From Rotaria sordida (Eukaryota > Rotifera > Eurotatoria > Philodinida > Philodinidae): a stretch of 64,000 nt of DNA. Position 1 is the first letter of the stretch; the number at the start of each line of letters is the position of its first letter. Shown in pieces: positions 27,601-39,805 of the stretch. Made by a program: the position numbers and the translations under genes. Location: assembly GCA_905250125.1 (NCBI GenBank), contig CAJNOL010001096.1, positions 1 through 64,000 on the forward strand, read 5' to 3'. The notes beneath the pieces are model-generated. The model worked only from the letters and a program-made list of their open reading frames with translations. It searched no databases and had not been told where the DNA came from.

Positions 27601-30600
27601 TTTGTTCTAGATCGGATCTGTAGTCCATCCAAATCCAGAAGTCGAAGTTCAAATTTATAAAGGTACCGAACAGATAAGTTATTTTTTTCTTTTATATGTC
27701 ATGTATTCACTGGCTTCATTACCATTCATGTATTCATATTCATTTATTCCTGAATCTGAATTGATCGGTTTTATTATGTTTTTAATTGTAAATGTATTTG
27801 CATGTTTTTTTGATATGGTTCTCGGTTTTATTGCGGTATTTTCACAAGCTTCTCCATCATCTAGTACTGATAAAATGGGTACAACTACGCAAGTTATGTT
27901 AATTCTTCGTTTGATTCTTGCGGGTTTCTTTCCAACCGTCAATTTTAAACAATCTTTATTCAATATTCGTCTACGTTCAGATCCAACTTGTGTTTCAGTA
28001 ATTAATTCTATAATGATCACTAATTATTCTTCTGATGAACCATGGACATCATTGAATGAACCTGGTATTGGACTTCAATTAGTTATATTTACTGTTCAAA
28101 TAGTAGTTTGGTGGACTATATTGACATGTATAGAAAATCGAGTTAAGATCGGACAATTAATTTGTTGTTGTTGTAATCGAAAAGAACACATGACAATTGA
28201 TAGAAAGAGAAAACAAGTGAATAGCAACAATTCAACAATGGCACTTGAATGGAATGATTCGGTATAAATGATAATGTGATTATTTTATGGTGAAATAGAT
28301 TTCTTCATTTGTGTTTCTTTTTTTTTCCTGTGTTAGAAACTTGACAAAGATGTTCGAGATGAACGTCGAATAATTCTTAATAATAGGGAATTATTTACAT
28401 CGGCTGTTGTGCTTGCTCGAGATCTTGTTCAACAATTCAAGAAACGAAAAGGAAAATCACTTTTTTCGCCTTATTTTACCGCAGTTGATCATCTTAATTT
28501 TTATGTTCCAAAGCAATCATGTTTTGGACTTTTAGGTATAGAAAATTGATTAAATAGTTTGATACTAGACTTCCAAGATTTATTTTTCCTTCATAGGTGC
28601 TAATGGAGCCGGCAAAACGACAACATTTCGAATGTTGATCAATGATATTCAGCCTACAGCAGGAGAAATAATCATTAACGGGAAAAAGATCAACCAGACG
28701 GTAACTCGGTTTTTCTTTCATCTTCTGTTATTCATTCAATTGTTGTCTGAATTTCTAAAGAAACGAAACATTGGAATGGGCTTTTGTCCGCAATTTGATT
28801 GGCTCATCGAAGATCTAAATGTAGCCGAAACATTAACTTTATTTGCAAGGTAAAAAAAAATCAATAATTCATACAACATATTTAATGAAAAAACGTAAAA
28901 ATGATTGTTTTCGGTTTTTTTTATTACAGTTTAACACTTTTGTAGCATCCGATGTCTCCTGTGGGTATTCCCGGGAAGCATAATTAAGTATCACTGCAGT
29001 AGATATGGCTTTGTTTTTCGATGATTGATTTTTGCTATTTTAAAATATTTGATATTCGAAAAAATAATAAAAAAAGAGGAAAATATCAAGGATCTTCGTT
29101 TGATCTCAAATGTATATTTTACCTGAAAAAATGTTGTTGTTTTTTTGTCCAATACATGAAATAGTTTCTTTTTGCGAGTTTGATGAGCGAAAAAGCTTGA
29201 GAAAATCTGTAAATATTTAATAAATGACATCTACTGTCTCTTTGGATTCACAGATTGAAAGGTTTATCGACGGCAGAAATTCCAATAACTTGTAATGAAA
29301 TGATAGAATTATTTGATCTTGAACCTTATCGAAATCGCGAAGTGAAAAACCTTAGGTGAGTATTACATCTTCAAAGATATGCTATTATTTTCTAGAGAAA
29401 AATTTTCAGTGGTGGCAACAAACGAAAGGTGAGTGCTGCTGTAGCATTCATGGCTAATCCATCGTTGGTCTTTTTGGATGAACCAACTACGGTAAGAATA
29501 ATAGAAAAGAAAAGAAAACGACGAAGTAGGTACTAATATTGTTATGTTCCACATAAAAAAGATCAAATGGGCTTAGCTAGCCCTAAAAAAAGAATATGGA
29601 ATTGTTTCAATGTATGAGAAAATTCTTTTTTCAGCCTGAAGTGTCTATAGAAATTCATTGAGAAATGTTATAACTTTGATGAAGCCGATCAGTGATCTAT
29701 AAGCAAGGGAAAACCGACTTACTCCCGCATTTCATGTACTTCAGAGACTACGGGAGTACGTCGTTTCGCCCTTGTCTATAGGGCTGATATTACAAAAGAG
29801 ATATCTCACGCTGTCAGGAACACTGAAAAAATTTGAAGTGTTACTATCCAATTCAATTTAGATATTTGACAACATTAGTTTTGAACCTATGCTATCTTAT
29901 GTTAAATATTCTTCATCATCAATCTGCTAGTTTTATAATCAAATGATATTTTGTCATACAAATATATGGAAAAGAAAAATGAAGGGGTATAAAAATTAAG
30001 AAAAAAAAATCATTTAAAAAAATTATATGATCACCAATGATTCATCATTCATTAGAGTACTGGCAACGACATAATATTCCTATTATAGTTTATCAAGATT
30101 TAAATGAATATGTAGAAAAACCAGAATATACTGATCAGCCGTTTCCAGGGTAAAACCATTAATCCAGTTGAATATTTCGAAATATCCTTTCATTGTGAAT
30201 TAATAAGAGATACTGACCTATTATGCTATATTGTTTCTATTGATTTTGTACATTCATGTTCAACAAACATATTGATGAGCAATGTACATAGCTACTAATC
30301 TCTCTTTTCTTTTTGGATTTTGAAACGATACCTTGTCCACTACGGTACACACTGGAAGATCTTGTTTCGCTAGTTTTATATGCATAAAAGATTCTATTTG
30401 ATGAACTATAGGGTTTGGATGCTGGTGCGAAACGCAAACTATGGAGTGCGATTCGAGCAGCTCGTGATGCTGGTTTAACAATAATTATGACCAGTCACAG
30501 GTAGAAGAATGATCGTTAGGAAATCTTTCTACATTTCGTTGATTTTTCAGCATGGAAGAATGTGAAGCATTGTGTACAAGTGAGTTTTTTTTTTCGAAAA

Positions 30601-31622
30601 AACATGTTTGACCTATTTACAAATGTTATACTTTCTTATATACAGAAATTGGCATTATGAAATCGGGTCAATTTATTTGTCTCGGTAATCTTCAACATTT
30701 AAAAAATCGTTTTGGTAAAGGCTATTCAGTACAAGTCAAAGTATCTCGTGAGAAAATGAACGAATTTCAACAGGAACTCGCTACAAGTTTGCCAGGAATC
30801 GAAATCGAAGGTATTATTATATATTATATATCATTGTCTTTTTATCTTCAATTAACTGAATAGATGAACAAAATGGTGTACTTTTTTGTAATGTACCATT
30901 TTCATCATCGCCGTCAAACAATATAGAAAGTGCACCATTTTCATCGAATTTATCTCTTATATTTGAAATACTCAATACAAAAAAAGAACAAAATATTATT
31001 GAAAATTACTCAGTAACTCAAGCAACACTTGAGCAAATATTTGTTCGTCTAGCTGGTTATGATATAAATGATGATAATACATTAACAGAGACTCCTTCTG
31101 TTTCATCTCAATCCAATTTGAATACTGCGACTGTCAATCAAGGTATGTATTATTCAATATGAATTATTTTCATTGTGTTTCATATAAGGAAGATTTATTT
31201 TATTGAAATTCGACTGAGAAGTTTGGTAGTATTTTTTTAAAATAATTCCGTCAAGCATAACGATCAATAAAAGACAAATTTAAAATAGAGTCTCATATTT
31301 TTTTGAGAGAAAATAAAATCCGCAATGTTGACCATCGAGTTCACTACAAAAAAGTGGCTGAGCATAGTATGAAAATTCAAATTGTTGTTGAAAAAAAAAC
31401 TAATTCTTTGTTAATAATGACAATATATTTTAAAAGTATGATGGATCATAAATGAGAATTCTATATCAGAATATCCGTAAAGAACAAGTTTTCACAAGAA
31501 AAAAAATCATTTGTGTTTTTCTTTTAGTATCTGTTATAGATTGTACAGTTTCGACATGCACTTTAGACAAGTTGGATTCAGATCAATTTATGTCTGCTGA
31601 AAGTATCGATATTCGTCTTTAA
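15636..31622 (+). CDS. ABCA-like: full-length ABCA-subfamily ABC transporter, 30 exons
   Basis: Exons: 15636-15948, 16022-16099, 17203-17295, 18634-18781, 18838-18926, 19465-19577, 19635-19790, 19865-20126, 21252-21410, 21866-22206, 22270-22387, 23577-23678, 23739-23791, 23862-24017, 24095-24128, 25083-25262, 25320-25569, 26416-26486, 26535-27406, 27611-28261, 28337-28535, 28597-28700, 28761-28849, 29254-29355, 29410-29491, 30412-30500, 30551-30579, 30646-30810, 30864-31142, 31528-31622. Every junction keeps frame, giving 1823 aa. Order is TM1, extracellular loop, TM cluster (about 290-520), NBD1, TM1', loop, TM cluster, NBD2. NBD1: Walker A GHNGAGKT (609-616), CPQY, LSGGM (708-712), LILDEPTSG (D732, E733), H765. 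NBD2: GANGAGKT (1480-1487), CPQFD, LSGGNKRK (1577-1584), FLDEPTT (D1601, E1602), H1634. [19 protein letters not shown] and [10 protein letters not shown] are ABCA-typical. The extracellular loops are short, closer to ABCA3 than ABCA1. It probably moves lipids across membranes. An AATAAA lies at 31775-31780. The exon 22/23 acceptor (ctaaag) is the weakest boundary. Confidence 0.93.
26124..26143. repeat. (GA)n microsatellite in ABCA intron 17
   Basis: About ten GA repeats inside the intron between exons 17 and 18. Confidence 0.85.
27424..27452. repeat. short GGATGTAGGT / CCACATCC hairpin in ABCA intron 19
   Basis: A small relative of the 2339-2392 hairpin, with ggatgtaggt facing agatccacatcc. 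It lies within the intron that follows exon 19. Confidence 0.4.
29687..29788. mobile_element. about 100-bp hairpin MITE in ABCA intron 25
   Basis: The left arm (gatcagtgatctataagcaa) pairs with the right arm (cccttgtctatagggctgat). Central segments ttactcccg and cgggagtac also pair. It is more GC-rich than its surroundings and has no coding capacity. A miniature transposon or a recent palindromic insertion is likely. Confidence 0.5.
30037..30152 (+). other. coding-like segment nested in ABCA intron 25
   Basis: From an ATG at 30037 the frame runs 38 codons with protein-like composition ([32 protein letters not shown]). It then meets TAA, which overlaps a good splice donor (gg|gtaaaa at 30148-30153). 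It is not in phase as an alternative ABCA exon. I do not recognise the protein. It could be an exon fragment copied from another gene, or chance. Confidence 0.25.
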
Positions 31623-33089
31623 AATTTCTTAAAACTGCTGTTCAATTCGATTGTTATTGCATATTCGAATATATTATATATTATTTTTTTGATTACATTT
31701 CTCATTCATAGTGTTTCAAAACGATTTTTTAAAAATTGTTCAGTATAGTATCATTTTCTTTTAGCGAAAGGTCAAATAAAGAGCATTTTCTTAGAAAATG
31801 TGAAAAACATGTTTTTTTTTCTTACAAAATTCACTGAAAAAAATAAGACAATAATCCTATATTCATTTTTTCTTAAGTTTCAGCTTGTGTTTCATTCAAA
31901 CAATATAAGATGATAACGAAAAGAATGTATATGTATTGATGTCGCAGCAAATTTTCATTTAGAGAATCTGAACAAGTTTCATGCAGAACAAAGATGATGG
32001 TACTCGAAAGGAAAAGTGAGAGTGAGAATATCACACTTCGATAAGGGTACAGATGTTTAGGTACGATTATAGATGTCAGAATGTTTTGATCGTAGGGTAA
32101 ATTCAACGGTATTCATGAGATCCTCATCTGGAAGTTAAAAGACTCACTCGCAACGTATCGCCGTTGAACATCCTCTAGTCGTTATTTAAGAATTTTGAAA
32201 TCAGTATAAACATATTCTAATTTTAATCAGTTATAGAAATATCTATACAAATATTCTACAGCAGTTAAGGAAATTCTCGTCAAACAAAGCTTATTTGTAG
32301 TACACTCTATACACTTTTACTAGCTCATGCGCGTATCTTACGTTAACGGTAAGATTTTTCTATCGAAAGTACATTCACTGGTTTCATTGGCTTTACAACC
32401 AATATTGAATTCAATGTTAACAAACGTGAATCTTTATGTCATCATAATGTTATCAGTGATATTTGTCGAAAGGCACATCATTTCTCCGAATTATTAATGA
32501 TTTGATGTTTACATTAGAAAATTTTAACTGTAGTCATCTGTATTGATTCTCGTGAGTTGTTGAACTTTCTGTGAAGATCAAAACTTAATTATGTTCTATT
32601 ACTATCATGCTATTGGTATTAAAAAAAATAGACAGACCAGACTTGCAAAAATTCAGCCTGATTGGATCTCTAGATCAAAAGTTTGTCTTGTCTATTCAAA
32701 ATAATGGAATAGAGAATTATTTCAAACTCCTGATCAGCAAAAATAATAGATATGTGAAAATGAATATGTTTTGTTCTTAATTAAATGATTCCAATGCACA
32801 ACTGGCTTCATTCCGAACTCGTAAAAGTTATTTGTAAGTATACAACGATTGTTCCACGAGAAATGGAGCAGAAAGGCACAATTGTATTTTCTGATTGCTA
32901 TAAAACTTTTAGATAATTCTGAATGATGCATCAAATCTATTGTCTTGGTTTCTATGCCACAAATTGTGCGCAATATATTTTTATTGTACCTGAAATTTAA
33001 TCTCTTAAAAAATGAATATGTGTATTGAGTTAGGTATAGTCAAAATCAGCTATAATAAAACTTATTATCGTCAAGGACTTCATAGTTTT

Positions 33090-33276
33090 CTACAAAATGA
33101 GATATTTCAGAGTTCTCTGCAACGTTTCCTAACTAAGATACAGCAATCATATGGAAGTCCCTAAAATCATTTTTCTTCCAATTTCCTATAGAAAAACCAT
33201 TTTTAACCTTCAATCAAATTGCTATATCTCAGTCAACAAGACGTCACAGAGAACTCGGCGATATCTCATTTTGTAG
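33090..33276. mobile_element. 187-bp inverted-repeat element
   Basis: The left end ctacaaaatgagatat (33090-33105) is the exact reverse complement of the right end atatctcattttgtag (33261-33276). Agreement continues inward through agttctctg/cagagaact and the gatacagcaat/ttgctatatc segments. No ORF. Consistent with a MITE. Confidence 0.55.
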
Positions 33277-33537
33277 AGGATGATTTACTCTATTGTTCTA
33301 TGTAGTCTAAACAAAATTATATTTACACGTCCTAGATGTTGAAAAACTTAAGTTTTTGTTTTCTGGAATTCCTATCTTGGCAAATTTGATAATAATTTAT
33401 ATTTTCTTATACTCTTGTTGGAAATCATTTTCTCTATTCGAATCACTATTTGAATTCTTTCTAACGCTTACGGCAGCGAAAAAAAAATTGAAAATAAACC
33501 TGAGTGAATAATTTTGGTATTCACTGCACATATATCA

Positions 33538-33636
33538 ATGAATGAAGTCATAAATGAAAGAAATTTAGAAGATGAAACAGATGCTTTAATCCATGTTTTA
33601 GAAAACATTCCAGGTTTTGATGCTTATAATTTATAA
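33538..33636 (+). other. 32-codon acidic ORF with adjacent AATAAA
   Basis: ATG at 33538, stop at 33634-33636, and AATAAA at 33635-33640 overlapping the stop. The peptide is acidic (NERNLEDETDALIHVLENIP) and ends FDAYNL. It might be the last exon of an unseen gene or a retro-copied tail. No upstream exon was found. Confidence 0.2.
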
Positions 33637-34312
33637 TAAAACATCGTTTGTTTATGAACGTGATAAGTATTTAATAAAACAATCAATTTTTTTCAAACTC
33701 ATGAAGTGACAAATATAACTATCATTATTTTTCACAACAAGTCATGCACATAAACGTGTCATAGGATGCGTTGTATTTGCTTGTACAAACCAGTTTATTG
33801 TTTTTACCTATCAAATACACGCACACATAGATATACGCGTAAAATATTTTAATATGCAAGGCTTAAGCTGATATGATACTATTATCGAACTATTAATATT
33901 TCATCAATGATTGTTTTTTTAATGTAAATTATTCTGCAAAAATAATTAAAAACAAGGTATGAAATTAATATTTTTTGTTTAAATATTAGGAACAAGAATT
34001 CGAATCTTAGTCCTAATTCAAATTTTCTGATAGTTTACATATCTACACTAAATATCAGTCAACAGTGCTGTTGTGCTGAAATCTTTCATGTTCCAATGTA
34101 ATTCGAATAAGAAAAAAATTTCGAAATTAACATTCTTTAACTATCATCTATTTCTATCCAATGCTTGGACTACTGTATGTTTCAGTATTTGTATCAAATG
34201 TGAGAATCATATTTTGTGTCACGGAATTAGCTTGATCGAAGGAATATTGCACAAATGGACTACTCTTCGAATCTAGGATATCAGAATGATTTATATATCA
34301 ATAAATAAATGT

Positions 34313-35809
34313 CTATTGTTTTGCTTCGTTACCTTGTACATCAACAGTAGCTGAAGCACCTTCATCAATAACCTCATAATAAATAAATTGAACAACGCCA
34401 GGCATATTTTCAAAGAATATGACTTGAAAATTATAATAATCAGTAGATTGTTGATAATGGCTACAGTGATATTCAGTGATAAAATTTCGTTTTGGAGTAT
34501 TGCCTTGCTTTTTATAGTATATACCTTGTGATGCATTTGCATAAATGTACAGATCATTCCAATATGTTAGAATTGTTGCATCAGAAAATGCACTAGTAGG
34601 AAAAGCAGTTTCAATAAAAGTAGTCGAACAGCTTCGAAGACAAATCACCTGTTAAACATTAAATAAATATTCGAAAACGTATATAATCGAAATAAAACAT
34701 ACACCATTAATTGTTATAGTGACAGAAGTTGTCGTCGTATTATAAAGAGTAATATTAAATGGTATTGTTATAGTAAAATATTTATCATCGATTGATCCAT
34801 TGACAGAAGCTGCTCATATGCCTATTCCATTAACTAGTTTGATACTTGACAGAGTACTACATAGATCAGCTGAACAACTTGTGTAAGTTGATGGACATAC
34901 GTTATTAATCTTACCACAATTGTTAAAATCGATTAATATATTAATACAAGTCCCGGAAGGTGCTTGCACGTAAGGTGAAACACATTTAACTAAATAAATT
35001 TATTTGAAAGATGTCGATAATTCAACATTTTGAGTGTCATTTTTCTAGCCTTTTTTTTCTCATGGTTAGATAGAGTTTGTCGAGCTACTTTTAGAAATGT
35101 TGTATTTGTAGTGAAACTTGAGAAAATTAGGTTTAAAAAAATCAGAAAAGCCTATTGAAAATTGAAATACGTCACAAGCATCAGATCTCTGTAGCTTCAA
35201 TAGTCATTGCTAGAAACAATTCGATTAGTATAAAAATTAAATTACAAAATTTCCAAATATGTTATGATAAATTTCATTCGTATTTTTGTCTCTTATATGA
35301 GTTTATATATTACTTTAGAGAAAAATTCATTTACTAACTTGTTATAGTCGGTTTAGTTAATAGAACAAGAGTAGCAATAAACATAGCGAATATACTAATA
35401 GCAAGTAATAGAAGTAATGCAACCAATGCTAGCAGCGCACATGTTTTTCATCTGATAACAAAAACTAAAATGTCAATGTTATTTTTTAAATTATAATACA
35501 TAACAATATACATGATCTACTTATATTTACTCGGTGCTTCTCTAAGATAGTCTGTTGACGTATCAATATCTCGAAGTGTACTTAGTCTTGTATTAGGCGA
35601 TGATTGATTTCGAAACGAATGAAATTGATTGTTTCTTACTGTTTCAATAGTTCGAGATGGTGCCGTACCTTTGTCCTATAAATATCGTGATAGATAAATT
35701 GTTTTTTCAGTTAATTATAATAAATTTATTTTGAAATGTTACTCACATTTTTATAAAAAGCTATTCGAAGTGGTTTCAATGCAGTAAGACTTTCACTGCT
35801 TGTCAGCAT
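34313..35809 (-). pseudogene. bacterial-like secreted-domain membrane protein with two in-frame TGA codons
   Basis: Five exons: 35809-35747, 35675-35521, 35451-35339, 34989-34703 and 34648-34313. GT..AG sites and phases all close to 318 codons. Codon 74 (35450-35448) and codon 169 (34816-34814) are TGA. The cytoplasmic N-terminus has about 73 residues. A strong TM segment follows (ALVALLLLLAISIFAMFIAT), then a Cys-rich stalk (CVSPYVQ, CGKINNVCPSTYTSCSADLC). Last comes a beta-rich domain with YFTITIPFNITLY, TYWNDLYIY, GIYYKKQG, FQVIFFE and GASATVDVQG. The last block resembles a domain common in bacterial secreted proteins (WDDL...GIYY...FQVxLYE...ATVGIQ). Topology would be type II membrane. 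The intact 3' frame suggests recent inactivation, though recoding or an assembly error cannot be excluded. Confidence 0.7.
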
Positions 35810-37842
35810 TGTTACTCAGTTGATTTTAATAACAATTCAAAAATATTTTTTTCTCTCTCTCTCTACCATGAAAATATATGTTTCATTACTTATCATATTA
35901 GGGAATAGTATTTTACAATGTTTCCACAATATTAACTTGTTTTTATATATTTGCAATAAATCTAGTTTTAAAAATACTGAAATAATAAAATCAAACTATG
36001 TCAGAATGTTTCAAAAAATAGTGATACTTAAATTTTTCAAAGTTTCGAACAGGAAAAGTTGTTTTAAATGATTATTACATACTTTTACATTTTTTTTCTT
36101 CTTCATATTACTTAGCATTTTAAAGTGTCTCGGATGAAAATGTAAGCATAATAATCGAAACTTATTAAATAGAAAAGTATATATGAACTGAGCAAAATAA
36201 GCTTTTTAAGATGTTCATTGATATATATATGTATGCTATATAGAATATAGATGTTATACGTAATATGATATTTTACAAATTGTCAAATTCTATAAGAAAT
36301 ATTTATTTATCAGGAAATAGAATTTTAGCTGATTGGATCATTTCTTCATTTTAAAATTTGTTTTGTATATCACTGAAAAAAAAAATGATATTATGAATTG
36401 ATAGAGGTTTATTTAAGAGATAACTTTTATAATAGCTCCCAAAATTATTCAGCCAGATTTATTTTCAATCTTTTCCGTTTTTATAAATGCTGATACGAAT
36501 CAAAATAGTCATGTGAATGGAGGTATTTATTACTATTGTGGCGATTGTTTTACAACACATATACAGTTTATTAACATTACTAGTGTACTGCAAATCATTA
36601 TTTAAAATCAATTAATCACTAAAATGTATCATAACGAAAGTTACAATATTTTAAAAATAAAAATGCTTTCTGTAAGAAAAAAAATTACAGATTTGGAAAG
36701 TTGTATATAAGCTTATTGTTAAAATAAGTTGTGTTCTCGAAAGAGAGAAAAAATCTATTAGTTGAATCAGTTATACGATTTTGTTCAGAATTACACAGCG
36801 AATCTTTTGAGGAAAGAAAATAATCTAAGCGATAGAAATCAGCTGAGATATCAACAAAATATTCTGTCACAACCTTTACAAATTACGGCAAAATTATGAA
36901 AAAATAAAACAAGACTCAATTAAAATTAATCATTGATTAAAAATGTGTAATATTTTAGACTTATTGTTTTTTTTCACGCTCCTTACTTAGGTAAAGAATA
37001 TCAATATCATAATCATTTTACTCATTCACTTCAATTTACGCATAAATATCTTTGATTAATATTTTGACCAGATGACTCATTCAACAAATTTTGCATCAAA
37101 TGATAAAGATTAGAATTTTAACTTTTTGCAAATATTCTCTATGATGTCATACACATCATCTTTTTCAACTGAATAAATCGTTGTATTAATTAATAATATC
37201 GGGCATGCATAAAGAAAAATAGTAGATGTCTGGATGCTTACAATTGACGTCGATGCTATACACACATACGAAAAGAAATATAATAAATATGTTGACAACC
37301 TTAAGAACGTGACTTAAATGTTATGTTGATAGAGCAAGGGATTTTATTTGTTCTTGTTAATACTCATTCAAAAATATGAGATTTTTACTCAATATTTCAT
37401 AATAAAGATTAAATGTGGTTTCAAGAATTATAAATTTAGTTCATCATCAAATTGATTTTCTGCAAAAAAAAAACATTTCTCAAAAGTTCATTATATCGCA
37501 TTGGTATTCTTTAATATATTAATCAACACATTCAGGAGTTATTATTGATATAAATATATTTAATAATGCATGCTGAATACAAAAGTCTCTTACCTTTTCA
37601 ATATAAAAAAAAACCTTTCATAAATATGTAAATGATTGTTAGAATTGATTTTAAAATTTTAGAGTTAACTAAGTCAATTTATTAGTTATTTTTAAGAGAC
37701 ATCTAAGCTTTTAAAGTCGATTCTGACGTATTTTTACAGATAATCAGAGACCAATAGCAAACAAATAAGCCAATAAATAAAAATCTTATTCAAATTTCTC
37801 AAATACTATTGTTAATTTCATCACCAATATATTTCCATTGAA
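35810..37842. other. intergenic, no secure gene
   Basis: AT-rich, with a (CT)n run at 35852-35864. Two minus-strand frames, 36685-36870 and 37110-37298, have moderately protein-like composition (for example DISADFYRLDYFLSSKDSL). They lack an ATG and convincing splice partners, so neither is called a gene. Confidence 0.35.
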
Positions 37843-38512
37843 TTAGGAAAAAGAATTCAGGGATGTACGGCAACTTGAAATTAGATTTTTCCGAAACCAA
37901 ACAATAGCAATGCTTATACCAATCAGGAATGGTAATCCAAGACCAAGCGAAAGACCAAGAATAAGACCTAAATTCGGCTTTGCTAAAAAAGAAATCTTAT
38001 AAGTTTAATTAAAAGATCAATTAATTTATAACTAACCTGAAGGAGTTGTAGGTTTAACTGTGTTTTGAGGAGGCGTCGATGTTGTATTCATTACGGATGG
38101 TGTTTTAGAGTGCGCTGTCTCATCTGAAAATAATACAAATAATTACTATATAATGAATTACATTTTAGATAATATTATACTGATTCTAGCCGAAGTAGAT
38201 GTGATGATAACAGTTGTAGTCGATGTCGTCGTAACATTTTCAGTCGAAGTTGCTGTAGTAGCAACAATTTCAATCCAATTAGATGTATCAGTATTATTTA
38301 AAGTCGGCTCAGTTTCATTCAAGTTAGTTACATTTGATGGAGAGAGATCTATAGAAATTCTTGATGCAATAAATGCAGTCGTATCAACTGAAGAAAGATC
38401 ATTCTCACAATTGCAGAAGATTAAACTTAGAAGTAAACCTATAAAGAAAAATCAATGAATTATGTCTATTATTATATTATCTCATACCAATAATAGCATC
38501 AGATACATGCAT
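37843..38512 (-). CDS. small Ser/Thr-rich single-pass type I membrane protein
   Basis: Four exons: 38512-38488, 38438-38181, 38123-38037 and 37982-37843. Phases close to 169 aa. The N-terminus resembles a signal peptide (IIGLLLSLIFCNC). The ectodomain is rich in Thr, Ser and Asn, with many N-x-S/T sites (NVTNLNETEPTLNNTDT, then TTTSTTTVIITSTSA, and a Pro/Thr stretch TTSTPPQN), so it would be heavily glycosylated and mucin-like. A TM segment (LGLSLGLGLPFLIGISIAIV) is followed by a short basic tail (WFRKNLISSCRTS). I recognise no family. The open + strand frame at 38153-38458 is its antisense shadow. The architecture suggests a cell-surface glycoprotein; the role is unknown. Confidence 0.65.
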
Positions 38513-39131
38513 TATTGTGTTGAATTCTTTTTGTTGTCGATATAAAGAATATGATTTATATCAAACTTTTCATATATTTATAAGCAAAGAAAGGATTTAT
38601 TTTTTTTTCTTATCAATCATAGATGAATAGTACGTCAGCAATGTTTTTTCCAATATACTTCAAGGTATATCAATAAATGTTGAAATAATAATAAAAACTT
38701 TCATGACATTTTTGATGACATATCATCATCTATGATTTTTGACTAGTAAAACATATGGATTCATTGACAATTATTAATTATTACATGTCATAAATTTCCA
38801 GAAATATTAATACTTTTAATATTATATTACAGAAAAATAGCATCATTCGATTGTGTTGAGAAAAGACCTGAGTTTTGAAGATGATAAAATAATCAAAATA
38901 CAAGACTATTTCATAAAGTTAAATAGACCCGGTTAGATCGACATTTATTTTTTCTTTTTGTAGAGAAAAGAATATTTTTTTTAGAAAATAGAACGACAAA
39001 AACAAAAGATTACAATCAAATGATTGTTGATATCTATTGATTAAATCTATATGTATCTACAACAAATGTACTGCGGCAAAAATACTTCTTCAACACAGTT
39101 GTTAATCTATACAAACTGAATGATATCTTTG

Positions 39132-39170
<39 letters not shown>

Positions 39171-39805
39171 ATATCAATTGTTTCATGAATTTTCGATTCG
39201 TTCAAATTCTTATTTTGCTTATATTAACAAATTGATTGTGGATAATTGTTCGAAAAAAATAGAGTCTTTCAATGTCACTTTGGTTTTGTATACATAATAT
39301 TCTTATATATATCGTATTTATTCTTAGAAATTATCCAATAAACTCATTACATGTCAGAGATCCACGAAGCAGCTGAAAAAAACAGTTTCGTCATTGCTCC
39401 GTCCATCCTTTTCTTAAAATACGCGCCTCATCAAGGACTAGTGTCCTGCAACTAGATCGGGCACCTGGTAATATATGATATCTCGATGTTTCAAAATATT
39501 TTTACTTGTTAAAATTGCTACATATATAAAAGAATAGGGAGGAAAACCGATTCAATGATGATTGAGCAAATTGCTTTCTACATAATAAATGCCCATTGGT
39601 CCATCATTTACTGCATGTATTTGATTTAATCAATACATATTTCTTTTGATACAAAAAAATTCGAAAGATCACTTAGTTTAAATTTTACTGAATTTTGTTT
39701 TGTAGAATGTTCTGCAGAAATTATACAAAAACCTAATTTCAGTAAATCACGCATATAATATTTGTGTTTTTTATTAAACATTTATTGAATTTTTTTTCTT
39801 TACAG
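38513..39805. other. intergenic, no gene seen
   Basis: Contains a (CT)n microsatellite (39133-39168). A more GC-rich patch at about 39360-39470 differs in composition from its surroundings and may be an old transposon fragment, but nothing in it is diagnostic. Confidence 0.35.
39133..39168. repeat. (CT)n microsatellite
   Basis: Eighteen CT repeats without interruption. Confidence 0.9.

Larger units (their letters stand above)
31623..34312. other. intergenic, no gene seen
   Basis: Holds the ABCA polyadenylation signal, a hairpin element at 33090-33276 and a 32-codon ORF at 33538-33636, listed separately. The frames at 31873-32106, 32734-32973 and 34073-34276 look non-coding. Confidence 0.4.

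Noticed and set aside
27679..28020. 113-aa minus-strand frame
   Set aside because: Antisense to ABCA exon 20.
34814..34816. TGA as selenocysteine codon
   Set aside because: No Cys/Sec redox context is evident, a second TGA lies at 35448-35450, and I saw no convincing SECIS-like element after the gene. Inactivation is simpler.
35155..35337. 60-aa + strand frame in the intron of the decayed bacterial-like gene
   Set aside because: Low-complexity, without a motif or splice support.
38153..38458. 101-aa + strand frame rich in Val
   Set aside because: It is antisense to exon 2 of the minus-strand membrane protein, whose splice phases close.
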